Below are positions 48,348-62,085 of a DNA stretch of 64,000 nucleotides, piece after piece. The stretch is from Amoebidium appalachense (taxonomy: Eukaryota; Ichthyosporea), in assembly GCA_963693365.1 (NCBI GenBank), contig CAVNZM010000012.1, forward strand, positions 2,480,001-2,544,000. Direction: 5' to 3'. Position 1 is the stretch's first letter; every line of letters starts with the position of its first letter. The notes under the pieces were generated by a model, which did no database searches, had not been told where the DNA came from, and saw nothing but the letters and a program-made list of their open reading frames with translations. Position numbers and translations under genes: made by a program.

Positions 48348-48375
48348 GGATCCGATGAACGGGTCGGATCCGGTC
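48348..48375. repeat. perfect short inverted repeat
   Basis: CCGGATCCGA, an eight-base loop, then TCGGATCCGG: a 10-bp perfect stem in unique DNA, followed by a further GGATCC-like half. It could be a hairpin or a dimeric binding site. Confidence 0.6.
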
Positions 48376-49303
48376 GATAACATAATACATTATGACACCA
48401 TTCATACCTTGTTATAACGATATTCCTACCTTTTCAGTTGTTTTATAACAACATTTTTTCTGTATGCATGTCTGCAGACTGAGTGACATTATATCGTGTC
48501 TGCAACTCACATGATATGGGCTTTAAAAGGATTTAGACATATCATATTAAAAAACACTCATTCTACCGACGTGTGGTAATACGTGACTGATCATTAAATT
48601 CTTTCCAAAAGAAACTGAACTACCGAATTAATAGCTGGGTGGTGGCCATGGTTGTGCATGTGTGACTCGGAGCGTGTGTGCATGTTTGGGTGTGTGCGGG
48701 TGTGTGGGTGTGTGTGCGTGTGGGTGTGTGTGTGTGCGTGCGTATGAGTGAGTGAGTGCGTGAGTGCGTGAGTGAGTGAGTGAGTCTGTGGGTGAGTGGG
48801 TGGGTGTATGTGTGTGCGTGCGTGTGTGTCACAGTGCGTGTGCACACTCACACCATGCCATGCTATCTATTATATATTATGATCGTGTGGCACAGTGCAT
48901 GGCATATGTAACTATATTACATTGAGCATGTATACGGTACCAATATTCAAATAGCCTGTGTGAATGTGCACGAACTGAAGAGAGCATGTATATAATGAAA
49001 TATTTTGATAGAAGCTTGCGGTTTCTTATAGTTCAGCTTGTACACACCTTTATGCATCATATTCAGAAACAGGTATGGAACGCTCGTGTATTACCGGACG
49101 AGCACAAATGGTAAGCTCAGGTTGAGAAACACCATTGCACATTTTGATTGGAAGTTTGAAAGGAGGCGAAAGTAGCGCAAACGTCAAGAGAATCACTGGT
49201 TTTTGTGGTTTGTTGATGCTGGATGACAGCGGGGGCGACGGTGGTGTGTGCGTGTGTGTGTAATGCATGTGCTTGTGTGTGTGTGTGTGTGAGGGGGGGG
49301 GGG

Positions 49304-49304
49304 G

Positions 49305-49380
<76 letters not shown>
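49304..49380. repeat. (GA)n microsatellite
   Basis: About 75 bp of pure GA, just left of the last exon of the 5-phosphatase gene (in its 3' flank). Confidence 0.97.
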
Positions 49381-49382
<2 letters not shown>

Positions 49383-49431
49383 AACGTGTAGAGGTGCACC
49401 AACAAACAGCTGTTCAGAGAGTGTACTCCTG

Positions 49432-49573
49432 TCAGGGTGAATCTCCAACCCGTTTCCCGTTGATGTCCCGAAGTATACGACCGTGCATGTCCTGTTGCAT
49501 TTTTGTTTATTAGCACACCCACGTAAAAGACTCCCCCCCCCCCCCCGCCCCCCGGGACCCCCGATTCCCCCCA

Positions 49574-49608
<35 letters not shown>

Positions 49609-51481
49609 CGCCCCCTGGGGGGGACCTTGGAGCCAATTCCTGGAGCCTCAAGCAGAGGTGTCACACAGGGCAGAGTGTCGAAGAAAAAACACACATGCAT
49701 GCGGTGAAAAAGGCAGAGCACTATGCAGTCACAAAGAGACGAACACAATGAATTGGCAGAAAAGAGTCACCTTCCAAATATATCTATGAAGCGAAAATGG
49801 GTACATATTAGATACGGTACACAGACGCACACATTTTTGGCAAACATACAAACCCCCCCCCCCCCCCCCTCGCCCTCCCCTCACACACACACACACGTGC
49901 ACACACCCACATCCACCCACGCAAGCACCCACCCATCCACCCACACCCACCCTCCCTTCCATCCATCCCCCCCCTCCCCCCTCCCCCTCCCCAGCCTCTC
50001 CCCCCCCCCCCCCCCCCTACACACACACACACACTGACACCCAAACACCCACACACACACACACACACCTGCCAGTGTTCCGGATGGGCCACAAGAACAG
50101 CCGTCACATCCACCGTGCCTTTGTACTTGCCTGCACGGGTCAACTGTGTGTGCGTACGTGTTAGCGCATGCACATGCACACCCATGCGTGTACGTGTACA
50201 AGTGTGTGCCAAAGGATGTTCTCGTGTGTGTGCGTGTGTGCTCAAGCATCCCAGTTAGATACGGTGTGTGCAGGTGTGTCTGTACATTTTTTGTGGTTGT
50301 TTCTCTATTAATGCAGTGTATGCTGTGAAATCACAGTGACTGGTGAGGCACAAAGGAAGGAAGAGAACGAATGTGTGTGGGTGTGGGTGTGTGTGTGCTC
50401 GTGAGTGTGTGGGTGCACTTATATAAGGGTGTGTGTGTGCTCGTGATTGTGTGGGTGCACTTATATAAGGGTGTGTGTGTGCATGCAGAGGCCGGGAAAG
50501 GGAGGGGGGAAGGGGGGGGGGGGGGGGGGGGGGGGGGTTAGGCGCCAACCTCCAGAAAGTCCGTCCTAGTCTATATCGCGACCTTCCTGAATCATACTTA
50601 GCTAACCATGTGTTTGCTGGTTTTCAAAGTGGATTTACGTCACAACACCTCCTATCTAACTAAGCTTAAAGAACATAGATAAATGTCGACGTCAGATGTG
50701 ACGGAAAAAATAGTCTGAAGATGAGCTTGGTAAGCAGGGTTAGAACAATCTGAGACGTATGATCATCAGGGGGCCATAAAGAATACAGCCCATGGTATAT
50801 GCAATATTCTTGCTGATAAGAAAAAATCACTACTTGCACTTAAAGGGGGTTTCTTTAAGACTTTCGGGCCGGGTCGGGTCAGAGGCGATTTTAGCTTTAT
50901 GATTGGCGTGCTGCGCATCAGCTGCACACCATTATTGTGCCGGCAGCAAGGTACAGATGCGCCATAATACAACAAAAAAGAAAAGAAAAGAGAAAAAAAA
51001 GAAATTAAGACGGGAAGAACAATAATAAAGCGTTTGGAAGAAGACTGCAGTTCACATCATGATTTATATGCTGAGCAAATGGCTTGACCCGGATGTGCTG
51101 GAATGGGGACAATTAATTGGCCTAAAAGAAACCCCCTTAAACGAATTACGAATAAGACAGAAGGCCTCACCTGGCACGTGATCGTTGCTGGCTGGCCAAT
51201 GCTCTTGACCAGTCCATCCATCGGCAGGACAAACTGGGCATGGGGCATGGTGTTAGTACCAAAGTAGGTGGGTAATGAGAGAGAGAAAGGGGGGGGGAAG
51301 GAGGGGGTTTTTTTTTGGGGGGGGGGGGGGGGGGGGGGTGGGGCGGGGGGGATTGCACGTTAGAACCAACCGCAACACCTTGCTCCTGTGATGGATCATG
51401 TAAAGGGGAAGCATGCGGCCGTGTGGGAAGGAGGAAGGGATATGAAAATGAACCTGGCCGTCCCCTGGAGAGAGAGAGAGA

Positions 51482-51517
<36 letters not shown>

Positions 51518-52610
51518 GGTTCATTTGAACGCTTTGAGCATGTCAATAGCAATAGTGTTAACTGTGTAGACCGTTTGTAGAACCGACTCAGGTGTAAAAA
51601 AAGGTCGAAGAAAAACGTACTGGGCATGTGCCTCAGATTACACAGGGTGCATGTGTGGGTGTGTGGCAAATGTGTGTTTGTGTCCGTTACGTGTATATAT
51701 ACATATGTGTTTACACGTGTATGCGTGTGTGGACATACACATGTATATATACATGTGTTTACACGTGTATGCGTGTGTGTACATACACATGTATATATAC
51801 ATATCTGTTTACACGTGTATGCGTGTGCGGACATACACATGTATATATACATATGTGTTTACACGTGTATGCGTGTGCGGACATACACATGTACATATAC
51901 ATATGTGTTTACACGTGTATGCGTGTGTGTACATACACATGTATATATACATGTGTTTACACGTGTATGCGTGTGTGTACATACACATGTATATATACAT
52001 ATGTGTTTACACGTGTATGCGTGTGTGGACATACACATGTACGTGTACAGTGTGTGTAGTAACACAACGGAGTTGCAGGGGGAGGAGAGGGAGAGGGTGT
52101 GAGGGGGAATAGGTGATGTATAGTACTGAACGGAGATAGAGAGCCTTAGACTCGGGGGGGAGGGGGGGTGGGGTTGGGGAGAGGGGTGGCGGGGGGGGGG
52201 GGGGGGGGCACCTGGCCTATGGGTGTCTCTCTTGCGAGGGAATCCACACAGGTGAGCAGACACAGGGCATGGCGGTGGGCCAGGCTGGATGCCCATTGGA
52301 CAGCCACACACTCAATGGACGGTAGGTCACTGTACGTCCATTCTCCGGCCTGTGCTCCATACTGCAAAGGCACCTTTTTCGTGCTGTGTGTGTTTGGGGG
52401 GGGGGGGGGGGGGGGAGGGGGAGGGGAGAGGGGGGAGAATAGGGAGGAGGAGGGGGAGGGGATTGTGCGTGTGGGAAGGAAAGCACGGGGGCGTTGAGTG
52501 TGTGTGTGATGGGAAGGTGGTGGTGGTGGTGGTGGTGGTGGTGGGGGGGGGGGGGGGAGAATGATTGGGGAAGGGTGGGGGGTTGTGTGTATGTGTGGGG
52601 GGGAGAGGGG

Positions 52611-52659
<49 letters not shown>

Positions 52660-53356
52660 CATGTGTGTGTGTGTGTGTGTGTGTGTGTGCTTGGGGGGAG
52701 GGGGGGGGAGGGGGTAGTGTATGTGTGCATGGAGGGAAAGGCGTTGTGTGTGTGTTCGGCGGCCGGGGGGAGGGGGGGGGGAGGGGCGCTGTACATGTGT
52801 GAGTGAGGAGGGGAGGGGTGGAGGGGGTTGTGTGTGTGTGTGTGTGCGTGCGCGTGTGCGTGCGTGCGTGCGTGTGTGTGTGTATTCAGATGCATTTGTG
52901 TTCGGTGTCCGTGTAGGTGTGCATAAGCGGATGCACACCCATTGTGCATGGGTGTTCATGTGCGCGTGCACAAGTGAGTGAGCGAGTGAGAGACTTAGTC
53001 CCCGTATGTGACCAGGTGTGTGGTTGTGTGTGCATGTATGTACACGAGAACATGTATGCATGTGCATCTGTGCGCCGGTTGCGTGAGTAATAGTTCTTCA
53101 ACAATTCTGTAAGCATGTGTGTGTGCGTGTGCCCATGTCTATATGCACGTATACACATGTCCAATCTGACATAAACCCACATACAAACGTAACCTGTGGG
53201 TGTGCACATGCGCATGAATGTGTCGTATGCTCTACATCAACTAAATACCGGTTGACATGTGCTCGTTCTCATATACGCAAGAGAAGGGTGGGTGGTGATG
53301 GTGGTGGTGGTGGGGTGGTAGTGGTGGTGGCGGTTTCTTTTCTTTCTTTCTTTTTT

Positions 53357-53387
<31 letters not shown>

Positions 53388-54081
53388 GAGAGGGGGGGGG
53401 GGGGGGGGGGGGGGGGAGGTGGGGAGGTTGGGGGTAAGGCAGGAGAAGGGGCAGAAAAGGGAGCACTCACGGGTAAGCCTTTGTCTTTCGGAACAATTGT
53501 AGAGCCATAAACCTGCCCAGAAGGTAGCGGGGGGAGCCATTGACGGGGGGGCTTTGGGGGGACTGTGCAGGCCCACATGTGGCTGGCTGCAAACAAAGTG
53601 CATTTTGAGCCACCGAATGCAAGCAGAAACGTTAAACGTGTGTATTACGCATAATCACGGGGAAAACCAGGGCTTGTTTTGCATATTTGAAAACGAACTT
53701 AGGTCGTGCTTCATTTAGTTATAGACATTGGACATGTGGTGGTTCACTTACGATATGGATAGACAAACCTCTGCGTGTTTTCGTTTCGTTTTTGTGGCGG
53801 AAAGTGATCCCATCCCCCCCCCCCCCCCCCCCCCCCCCACCTTAGCAAAAAAAAAAAGAAAAAAAAACAACTACAAAGCCTCTCCCTTTCCCTTGTCTCC
53901 CTCAGCTGTCTCTCGTATGCTTCATGCTTACTCTATTCTTGTATGTATAACACATACTCGAACATCCCCTCCTCCCCCTCCCCTTTCCCCCCTTCACATA
54001 CACACACACACACGCATGCACCCCAGACACATGCACACACACACACACCCATGCACGTGCATTTGCACGCACACACACACA

Positions 54082-54116
<35 letters not shown>

Positions 54117-54210
54117 CCGCGTACCTGCAGCCGTACCGACACAGGCACATGCCGCCGCGCACACACACACACATGCACACACACACAAACACGCACACGA
54201 GCGCGCACAT

Positions 54211-54308
<98 letters not shown>

Positions 54309-54503
54309 ACACACGTACACACACGTACATTGCTCTGTTGGCTGCTAAGGATAGGCATGGATCGTGGTGGTTCGAGTCGGGGTGGTGACCCTGCAAGTTG
54401 TTCCGGTCCATCTGTTTTGAACCGTCCCATTGGTTAAATATCAGGGGTTACCTGATGATCGTTTCTTTTGGATCCAGTTGCACACACCCCCCCCCCCCCC
54501 CTC

Positions 54504-54537
<34 letters not shown>

Positions 54538-56260
54538 AAAAAGGAGGAAAAACAAGCAAGCGCGAAGCAGTGAACAAAACAGAACAATCTCCTCCCCGGA
54601 ATAATACAGTGCATGCGGTGCACGTTGAATACATCTTTGCAGTCAAGGAAATGGCTGGTAGAAGATGTACGTGTGTGTGTGTGTGTGTGTGTAGTGTGCA
54701 CGCGTGTACACGAATGTGTGTCCACGCGTATGTGTGCATGCCCGTCTGCGTGTGTATGTGCATGTGTCTGTGTGTTGGTGTACGTGTTTAAACACATTGT
54801 CTCTGCACTTACATCTTGCACAGGAGAGGGGAGAAAGGAGATATGTGCCTGTGTTTGTGTGCCAAGGGTACGCGCGGGGTGTTTAAAGAGGGGGAGGGGG
54901 CTGGTGTGTGTATGTGTGTGTGTGTGTGTTGGGGGGGGGGGGGGGAGGGGGGGGGGGAGGGGGGTGCTGACCACGGGAGCTTGAATGTGGACACACGCTG
55001 CCTGGAACGGAAAGCAGTGGCAGAACCCCAAGGGTGTGTCTGTGTTGGGTATGAGTATGGCACATGCCCCCCCCCCCCCCCCCCCCCTTTGCCCCCCCCC
55101 CCTCCCCTTCCGCTCACTTTCCCTTCTTCCTCTCACTCAACCTTCCATCCTTTGTCACCCACACCCCCGTGTCTGCACACACACTAAACAAACAACCCCC
55201 GACCCAAGGATCTATGCACACGAACACACCCCAATTTATCCCTATCCCACATACACCAATACACAGACACAAGCCACCAACAAAACGTGTTGAACTAGCC
55301 CCATTTGCATCGGCTTGCCACAACATCATGCAGCAACTTATGTGCGCTATCTCCCCCCCCCCCTCCCCCCCACCCCCTCTCTGCCCACACACCTACCACA
55401 CACACGCGCCCACACACGCACACACGCACACACACACGAACCACACACATACAGAGCACACACGCAGGTACGCAGGCACGCATGCACACGCAGAAAAGCA
55501 AACCGCTATCACTTCCTAACCACCTGCCACACACACACACACACACAGCTACCACACAACCTCCGAACCCCCCCCCCCCCCCCCCTCTCCCACACTCTCT
55601 CTCTCTCCCCCCCCCCCCCCCCCCCCCCGCCCCCCCTCCCCCCCCTCCCCCTTTCCTTCTCCCCCCATACACACAAATTAAGCACATACTCAGAACACGT
55701 TGCCTGCTGACTAGGCCTCCTTCTCTTTTTTTTAGTCACCAACTGTCTCACGGTCATGTGCACAATGTCAAGCGTCAACATCACACCGGGTGCCCCATCC
55801 TCCACGTTTTGTGGAAGTGTGTTGAGGGCAAGGGTGAACGTAGCATTGACTGGTTTGTGGTCGCTGGTGGTGTAGCTTGGCATGGAGTTGTAGGAGTCCT
55901 GGGTGTGAGTGTGGGTGTTAAATAGTTATTTTATTTATTCGATATTTTTCTAAAGCTGCATTAGAAGTGAAAGAGAGAGTGTGAGTGAGCTTGTCAATGT
56001 GTGTTATGTTGTGTGAATGTGTAGCTATGCGTGTGTGCACACGTGTGTGTGGGTTTCCATGCGTTTGTGTTCCTGCTCGTCTGTGACTGTGTGCACGGGT
56101 GGGTACAGGTGCAGGCTCAACTGTCTTTACGAACCCTCCTGCTGAAAACACACATCCCACTCCCCCCCCTCCCCCTTCCCCTTGTTGTTGCACAAATCAT
56201 TCATCAAGCGTGCATATGGCAAGCTAACGGTAAGCGAACAAGGGTGAGGCCCCTAACCCA

Positions 56261-56299
<39 letters not shown>

Positions 56300-56651
56300 A
56301 CACCCACACACATACCCTTTCCCCTCCACTCAAACACACAAAAAAAGACCGTTCTTTTTACCCCTGCACCCTCTCTCCCACTCTCTTATAATTGGGTCTA
56401 AGCCTAACTCTCCAAAACACCAACTACAAGCCCAAATCAATCAAGTCTCGCCTCTCTTCTCCCCTGTTCGTGTATATACCTCCCATCCGCTGGGGCATTC
56501 ACACTAGCACATAGATTTATTCTTACTCCCCCCCCCCCCCCCCCCCCCTCCCCTCCCTTCCTTGTGAGCCTTTATAACAAAGGCTAAAAAGGTATTCGAT
56601 CCTTTCAGTCAAGAAAGTGTTTTTTTTTTCTTTTTCTTTTTCTTTTTTTTT

Positions 56652-56695
<44 letters not shown>

Positions 56696-56943
56696 GACAA
56701 CATCACAACCCACATGTCAATACAGTGGGCGGTGTGGAGTACTAAAGTTAGAGCACGGAGGGGGAGGGAAGGGGGAGGGAGACGGAAGGGAGGGATGGGG
56801 AGGGAGGGGGGGGGGGGGACGGAGAAGGGGCGGCACATACTTGCTGCACAAAGTTGACAAGGCCTGGGAGGGTGTGCCATAGCACCCGGTCACAGTATGA
56901 AGGCACTCTCTGGAATGAGGAGGGGGGGGGGGAGGGGGGGGGG

Positions 56944-57037
<94 letters not shown>

Positions 57038-57049
57038 TGGAGAGAGAGC

Positions 57050-57082
<33 letters not shown>

Positions 57083-57424
57083 AAGAGAGAGAAAGAGAGC
57101 GAGAGAGAGAGATACGGTAGTGTGTGTTTGGATTCATATTTGCTTTTTGGGGGCGGGGGGGGGGGGGGGGGGGAGGGGGGGGGGGGGGGGGTTAGAATGC
57201 GTTGCAATAGTATAGAGGTACATGTTCCTCACGACCCTGAGCAACACACGACAGGTATTAGGTGGGTGGGTTGGCGGGTGGATGGGGGGGGGGGGGGGGG
57301 GGGGGGGAGGGCGACACAGAGTTTATCTTGACAGTGACGTTGAATAAATGAAGAGACTATGCCCGTGGATCATACACAGGGTCCGTTTTTTTTTTTTTTT
57401 TTTTTTCTTTTCTTTTTTTTGTAT

Positions 57425-57471
<47 letters not shown>

Positions 57472-57602
57472 GGTGCAACCTGGGTCATGTAAGCATTGCC
57501 GGGGATGTCCCGTGTGACCTTGAATGTGGGCATAAACGTGATGGGCCCTGCAGCAACCAGCTAATCAGATTCCTCCCAACACCCTGCAACCTCCTTCTCC
57601 CC

Positions 57603-57634
<32 letters not shown>

Positions 57635-57698
57635 TTCCCCTCCCCACCCAACTCCCCCTCCTCCCCCTCTCCTCCATCCCCCTTTCTCCTTCCCCCCC

Positions 57699-57739
<41 letters not shown>

Positions 57740-58958
57740 TCTCTCCCCGGGTCCCCTTTATCACAGAACACGATCAACCACGACGGCCTTCTAGAACAAG
57801 GGGAAAAAAACAACAAAAAACAAAAAAAAAAACTGGAAACAAAAACAACATACATCTACATAACGTAATAACATTACCTCATTATTCTTGTCATTGATGC
57901 ATATGAGCAGGCTTGCGTGATTGCTTATGCCCCCATAATTCTTTTCTTTGCAGCCTCGTCCCTCAAAGTATAAAATGCCCTATATTATGTTGAGAAGGTG
58001 ATGCACGTTCAACAACTACGGAACAAATGTTCTGAGGTTACCGTTATTTTTTTTTACATGTTTTGTGTGCTGCTGGAAGGAAGGCGAGGGGGAGGGGGGG
58101 GAGAAGGGGGGAAGGGGGGATGAGGAGGAGGGGGGAGGGGGGAGGGAGGGAGAGAGGGGGGAAGGGAGAGGGGGGGGTCAGGAGGATGGTGAGGAGGAGG
58201 AGAGGGGGGGGGGGGGGGGGGAGGGAGGGAGGACACCTTCATGGAATCCCGCAAATGCACGGCCTGCTCTCATCTCGTGGCCAAGCTCATCATTCTGCAC
58301 CAAAAAGGAAAATGGGTATCTTTAAGGTGAACTTCATAAAGCTATTCATTTGGATCTGGAAACATCAATGAGAGTATAGATGTCGCAGCCAGTAATGGAA
58401 AATCTATCCACCTTATGGCTTTGAGTACGATGCAGTTCTTGGAGGGGAGGAAAGAAGAGAAACATGCAGGGTAGAAAGGAGGGAGGGAGGGAGGGAGGGG
58501 TGGGGGAGGGGTGGGGGGGGGGGGGGGGGGGGGGGGGGAAGGGGCGGAAGTGAGGGGGGATTGGTTCAAGTTGGAGTATTGGATGGATGGATGGATGGAT
58601 GGATGGATGGGGAGCGGGAGGGAGAGAGGGAGGGAGGGAGGCAGGGAGGGAGGCAGGGAGGGAGGGAGGGAGGGAGGGAGGCAGGCAGGGAGGGAGGGAG
58701 GGAGGGAGGCAGGCAGGCAGGTAGGGAGGGAGGGAGAGAGGCAGGGAGGGAGGGAGGGAGAGAGGGAGGGAGGGAGGGGGGGGGGGGGAGAGAGAGAGAG
58801 ATAGAGAGAGAGAGAGTATGTGTGTGTGTGTGTGTTTGTGTATGTGTCTATGTGTCTGTATGTGTGTGTTTTCTGTTTGTGTGTGCCTATATGACTGTGT
58901 GTGTGTGTGGGAAGTCGGGGGATGGAGTGGAGAATTGGGGGGAGGAGGGTGTGTGTGT

Positions 58959-58989
<31 letters not shown>

Positions 58990-59289
58990 GGGGGGGGGGA
59001 TATTGTGCATACCACCAGCAGGTCTTTGTATGCGTTCCTCTCCGTCAGTGCGGCTATGGCCTCCCACTTGTGCTGATGGTCCCAGGTGCTTGCCTCCGCA
59101 TGGGTAAGGCTCAGATCGAGACGGTAGTTGAGATCCCCCCTGCATTAGGTGTAAATGTTTATTGAACCCCACCCCATTCATGATTTTGACATGGAAATAT
59201 ACGACGAATCCTTTGGGAGTTGTGTTTGACTAATGCTAATGACAATCGACCAGCTCGCTCAACCAGACGTGAGAATGATATGGGCAGAG

Positions 59290-59322
<33 letters not shown>

Positions 59323-59492
59323 ATAGAAGACTGCGTATGAAATGCAAAGATTCTAGAAAGCACCTAGGTGGAGCGGATAGAAAGAGATGAAGAGACAACG
59401 AAAAGGAAACGGGCCAAAAAGCTAGCAGCTGGGGAAGGGGGGAGGCAGGGGTGGAGGGGTTGGGGTGGGGTGGGGTGGGGTGGTGTGTGTGT

Positions 59493-59540
<48 letters not shown>

Positions 59541-59964
59541 GGGTAAGAAGGTTTTCTTACAGCGCACGAAGAACTCATTCACGAACGACAACACAATGCA
59601 TATATGAAATTCTGCAAAGAAGCTGGGGGGAGGGGAGGGGGGGTCTTTACATCCAGAAGAGGTAGTCGAAGGAGTTGTAGACTTCTACGTGTCGGTGTGC
59701 CCGTGTGGTCAGACCCCGCCAGATCTCAGACAAATTGGAATTGCGCGCTAGGCGGAATTTCTCACCCTCGTGGGCTGCAAGATGGGCACTGGGGACAAGC
59801 ATCAGCCAATCAGGAATCAAGATGGGCCACATAAATAACCATTTGTGGTGATACACGTTTAAGGAATAACCATGTATGGAAACATGATTACGGACCACCA
59901 AGGCATTGGATGGTGTGGCTGGAGGTGGTAGAGAGGAACAAAAGGGGGGGGGGGGGGGGGGGGG

Positions 59965-60025
<61 letters not shown>

Positions 60026-60092
60026 GAACATAAGGCATTGACTGGGGAAGAGGAAAGGGGGGGAGGCAGGGACGGGGAGGGGGGCGCTGGGG

Positions 60093-60128
<36 letters not shown>

Positions 60129-60874
60129 ATAGGAAATCTAGTTACCAGTGGTAGCATTGCCTACAGCACCACACCAAGGGGAAAGCAGAGGTGAGAGGTC
60201 AACCGAGGAAGTCCAAAATAGGACGGAGTGACGTGAGCGAAAGAAGAAGAAAATGCATGTGTGGAGGGTGGGTGGGGAAGGGAGGGGAGGGGGGAGGGGG
60301 GGGGGGGGAGGGGGGGACGAAGGGGCAGGGAGTATGAAGGGGCGGAAACATGGAACCAAGGACACTATTTTTCTTACCCCCCTGCCCCCTGCCCCCCCCC
60401 AAAAAAAGGGTTCTGGCCATGAAAACCTGTCGCTTGCAGGCATGAGGCTGGGGGGGGGGGGGGGGGGGGGGGGTGAGGGGAGGGGGAGGGATGGGGGGGG
60501 GGGGGGAGGGGAGGGAGAAGAAAAGAAGGGGGGCGGCGGTGGTGGTGTGGGGGGAGAGGAGCGGGGTGGGTGAGTGGGTCGGGGGGGGGGGGGGGGGGAG
60601 GGGGGGAGGGGGGGGGGGGGGGGGGGGAGATATTGAGATGTGGACACATTACCAAACAAAGCACAATGTGGTGCCAGCCACACTCAGTGCTATACTGATG
60701 CCCCCCTTGTTGCCAAACACACGGCCTATGCCTGTGGCCTCGGTGGATTTGCTCGTGTTCTTGACAAGACTGTGCACACGGGTGTGCACGAGGACTGTAC
60801 GTGTGTGTGTACGTGTGTGCGTGCGCGCGCGCGCGCGTATGTGTGTGTGTGTGTGTGTGTGTGTGTACGTGTGT

Positions 60875-60953
<79 letters not shown>

Positions 60954-62046
60954 TGTGTGTGGGTGGGTGTAAAGAAGTGTGTATGCGCGCACTTGCGCGC
61001 GTAAACTTGGTGTGTGTGTGCTCACCCGCGCATTGTTCAGTTAAGGAGGGAGGGGAAGGTCAGATTGTGGCACATAGAGGATGTTGCAGAAAAGAGGCAG
61101 CACATACCCATTCCCCCCCCCCCCCCCCCCCCCCCCCCCTCCCCCGATGCTCACCTATTCTCCCTTCTGCCATCCTTCCCCCCTCTCTTCCGAAGCTACC
61201 ACCTCCCTTTGAGGATTATGCCATAACTTACAATCCAGAAAAGTAATTGCATACCCCAGCAAGCAACCTTTTCAATATCCAGACCCCCCCCTCCCCTCCC
61301 CCCCTCCCCCGGGGGGGGGGAGAGGGGGGGGGGGGGGAACTATGCCCACTTAACACAACAGAACTATCTATCACAAGAAGCATCACCACACCCACAAATA
61401 TTGAAACGAGAGAACGGGAAAAAAGAGTAATCAAAAACGAATTGAACTATTGTAATTACATGTCACAAGTGAGGCATGGGCGTTGACGATTACTTGTTTG
61501 CGTAAGTGTCTGCTTTTGTGTGTGTCTCCCTGTGTGTCTGCGCGAGCCTAAGCCTGTGCCCCTGTGCCCGTGTAGACGTCTCTGTGTGTGAGCGGGTCCG
61601 TGGTTCGAGTTCACATGCATATTCATCTCCTGCGCATGTGTGCTGGTGCATTTGTACGTGTGCCTTCGTAAGTGCTATGATATTACTTCTGTGGCACCAA
61701 AACGCACGTGTGCCCACACTTAACACGTGTGTGCCCGTGAATGCCCGTGTGTGTACGTGCATGCATGTGTGTGTACGTGTGTGCATCTGTGTGTACGTGC
61801 ATGCATGGGTGTGTACGTGCATGCATGTGTGTGGTTGCTACCTATGAGGCGCATCTCCCACAGGTCAGCCTGCTCGACCACAACATAGTTGCCGCCCATT
61901 GCTGTCTTCACCCTATCAAACCACTTTTTGCGGTAGCGCTTGTACTTCTTGTTGCTCTGTGCACAGTACCATATAGTCAACGTTCTTGTTTTCCTTGGTC
62001 TGCAATTAGTATATAGAGCTTGAACGTGCTCTTGCTTTATAATAAT

Positions 62047-62085
<39 letters not shown>

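Larger units (their letters stand above)
44400..49431. other. intergenic region, no gene seen
   Basis: Unique DNA 44400-44755 should contain the RING-ligase promoter. Then come a G/A-rich block (44757-45030), unique AT-rich DNA (45050-45300), C tracts, (CA)n/(CT)n (45642-45730), the palindromic element at 45784-46243, a (CA)n block (46927-47098), mostly unique DNA (47100-48640) with a very long C run, and a TGTG/GAGT-rich stretch (48650-48840). Confidence 0.55.

Noticed and set aside
49617-49690. Minus-strand stretch [16 protein letters not shown] as a possible 5-phosphatase exon
   Set aside because: Exons 50069 and 49491 already join in phase; no donor or acceptor pair fits better.
51628-52112. 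Frames encoding repeated [11 protein letters not shown] units
   Set aside because: They are by-products of the 50-bp minisatellite inside an intron and are open in three frames at once.
56170-56240. Minus-strand [13 protein letters not shown] as an exon between the CDRVLW and SDHKP exons
   Set aside because: The flanking exons join in phase without it, giving VQQDSYNSM as in relatives; no good donor is present.
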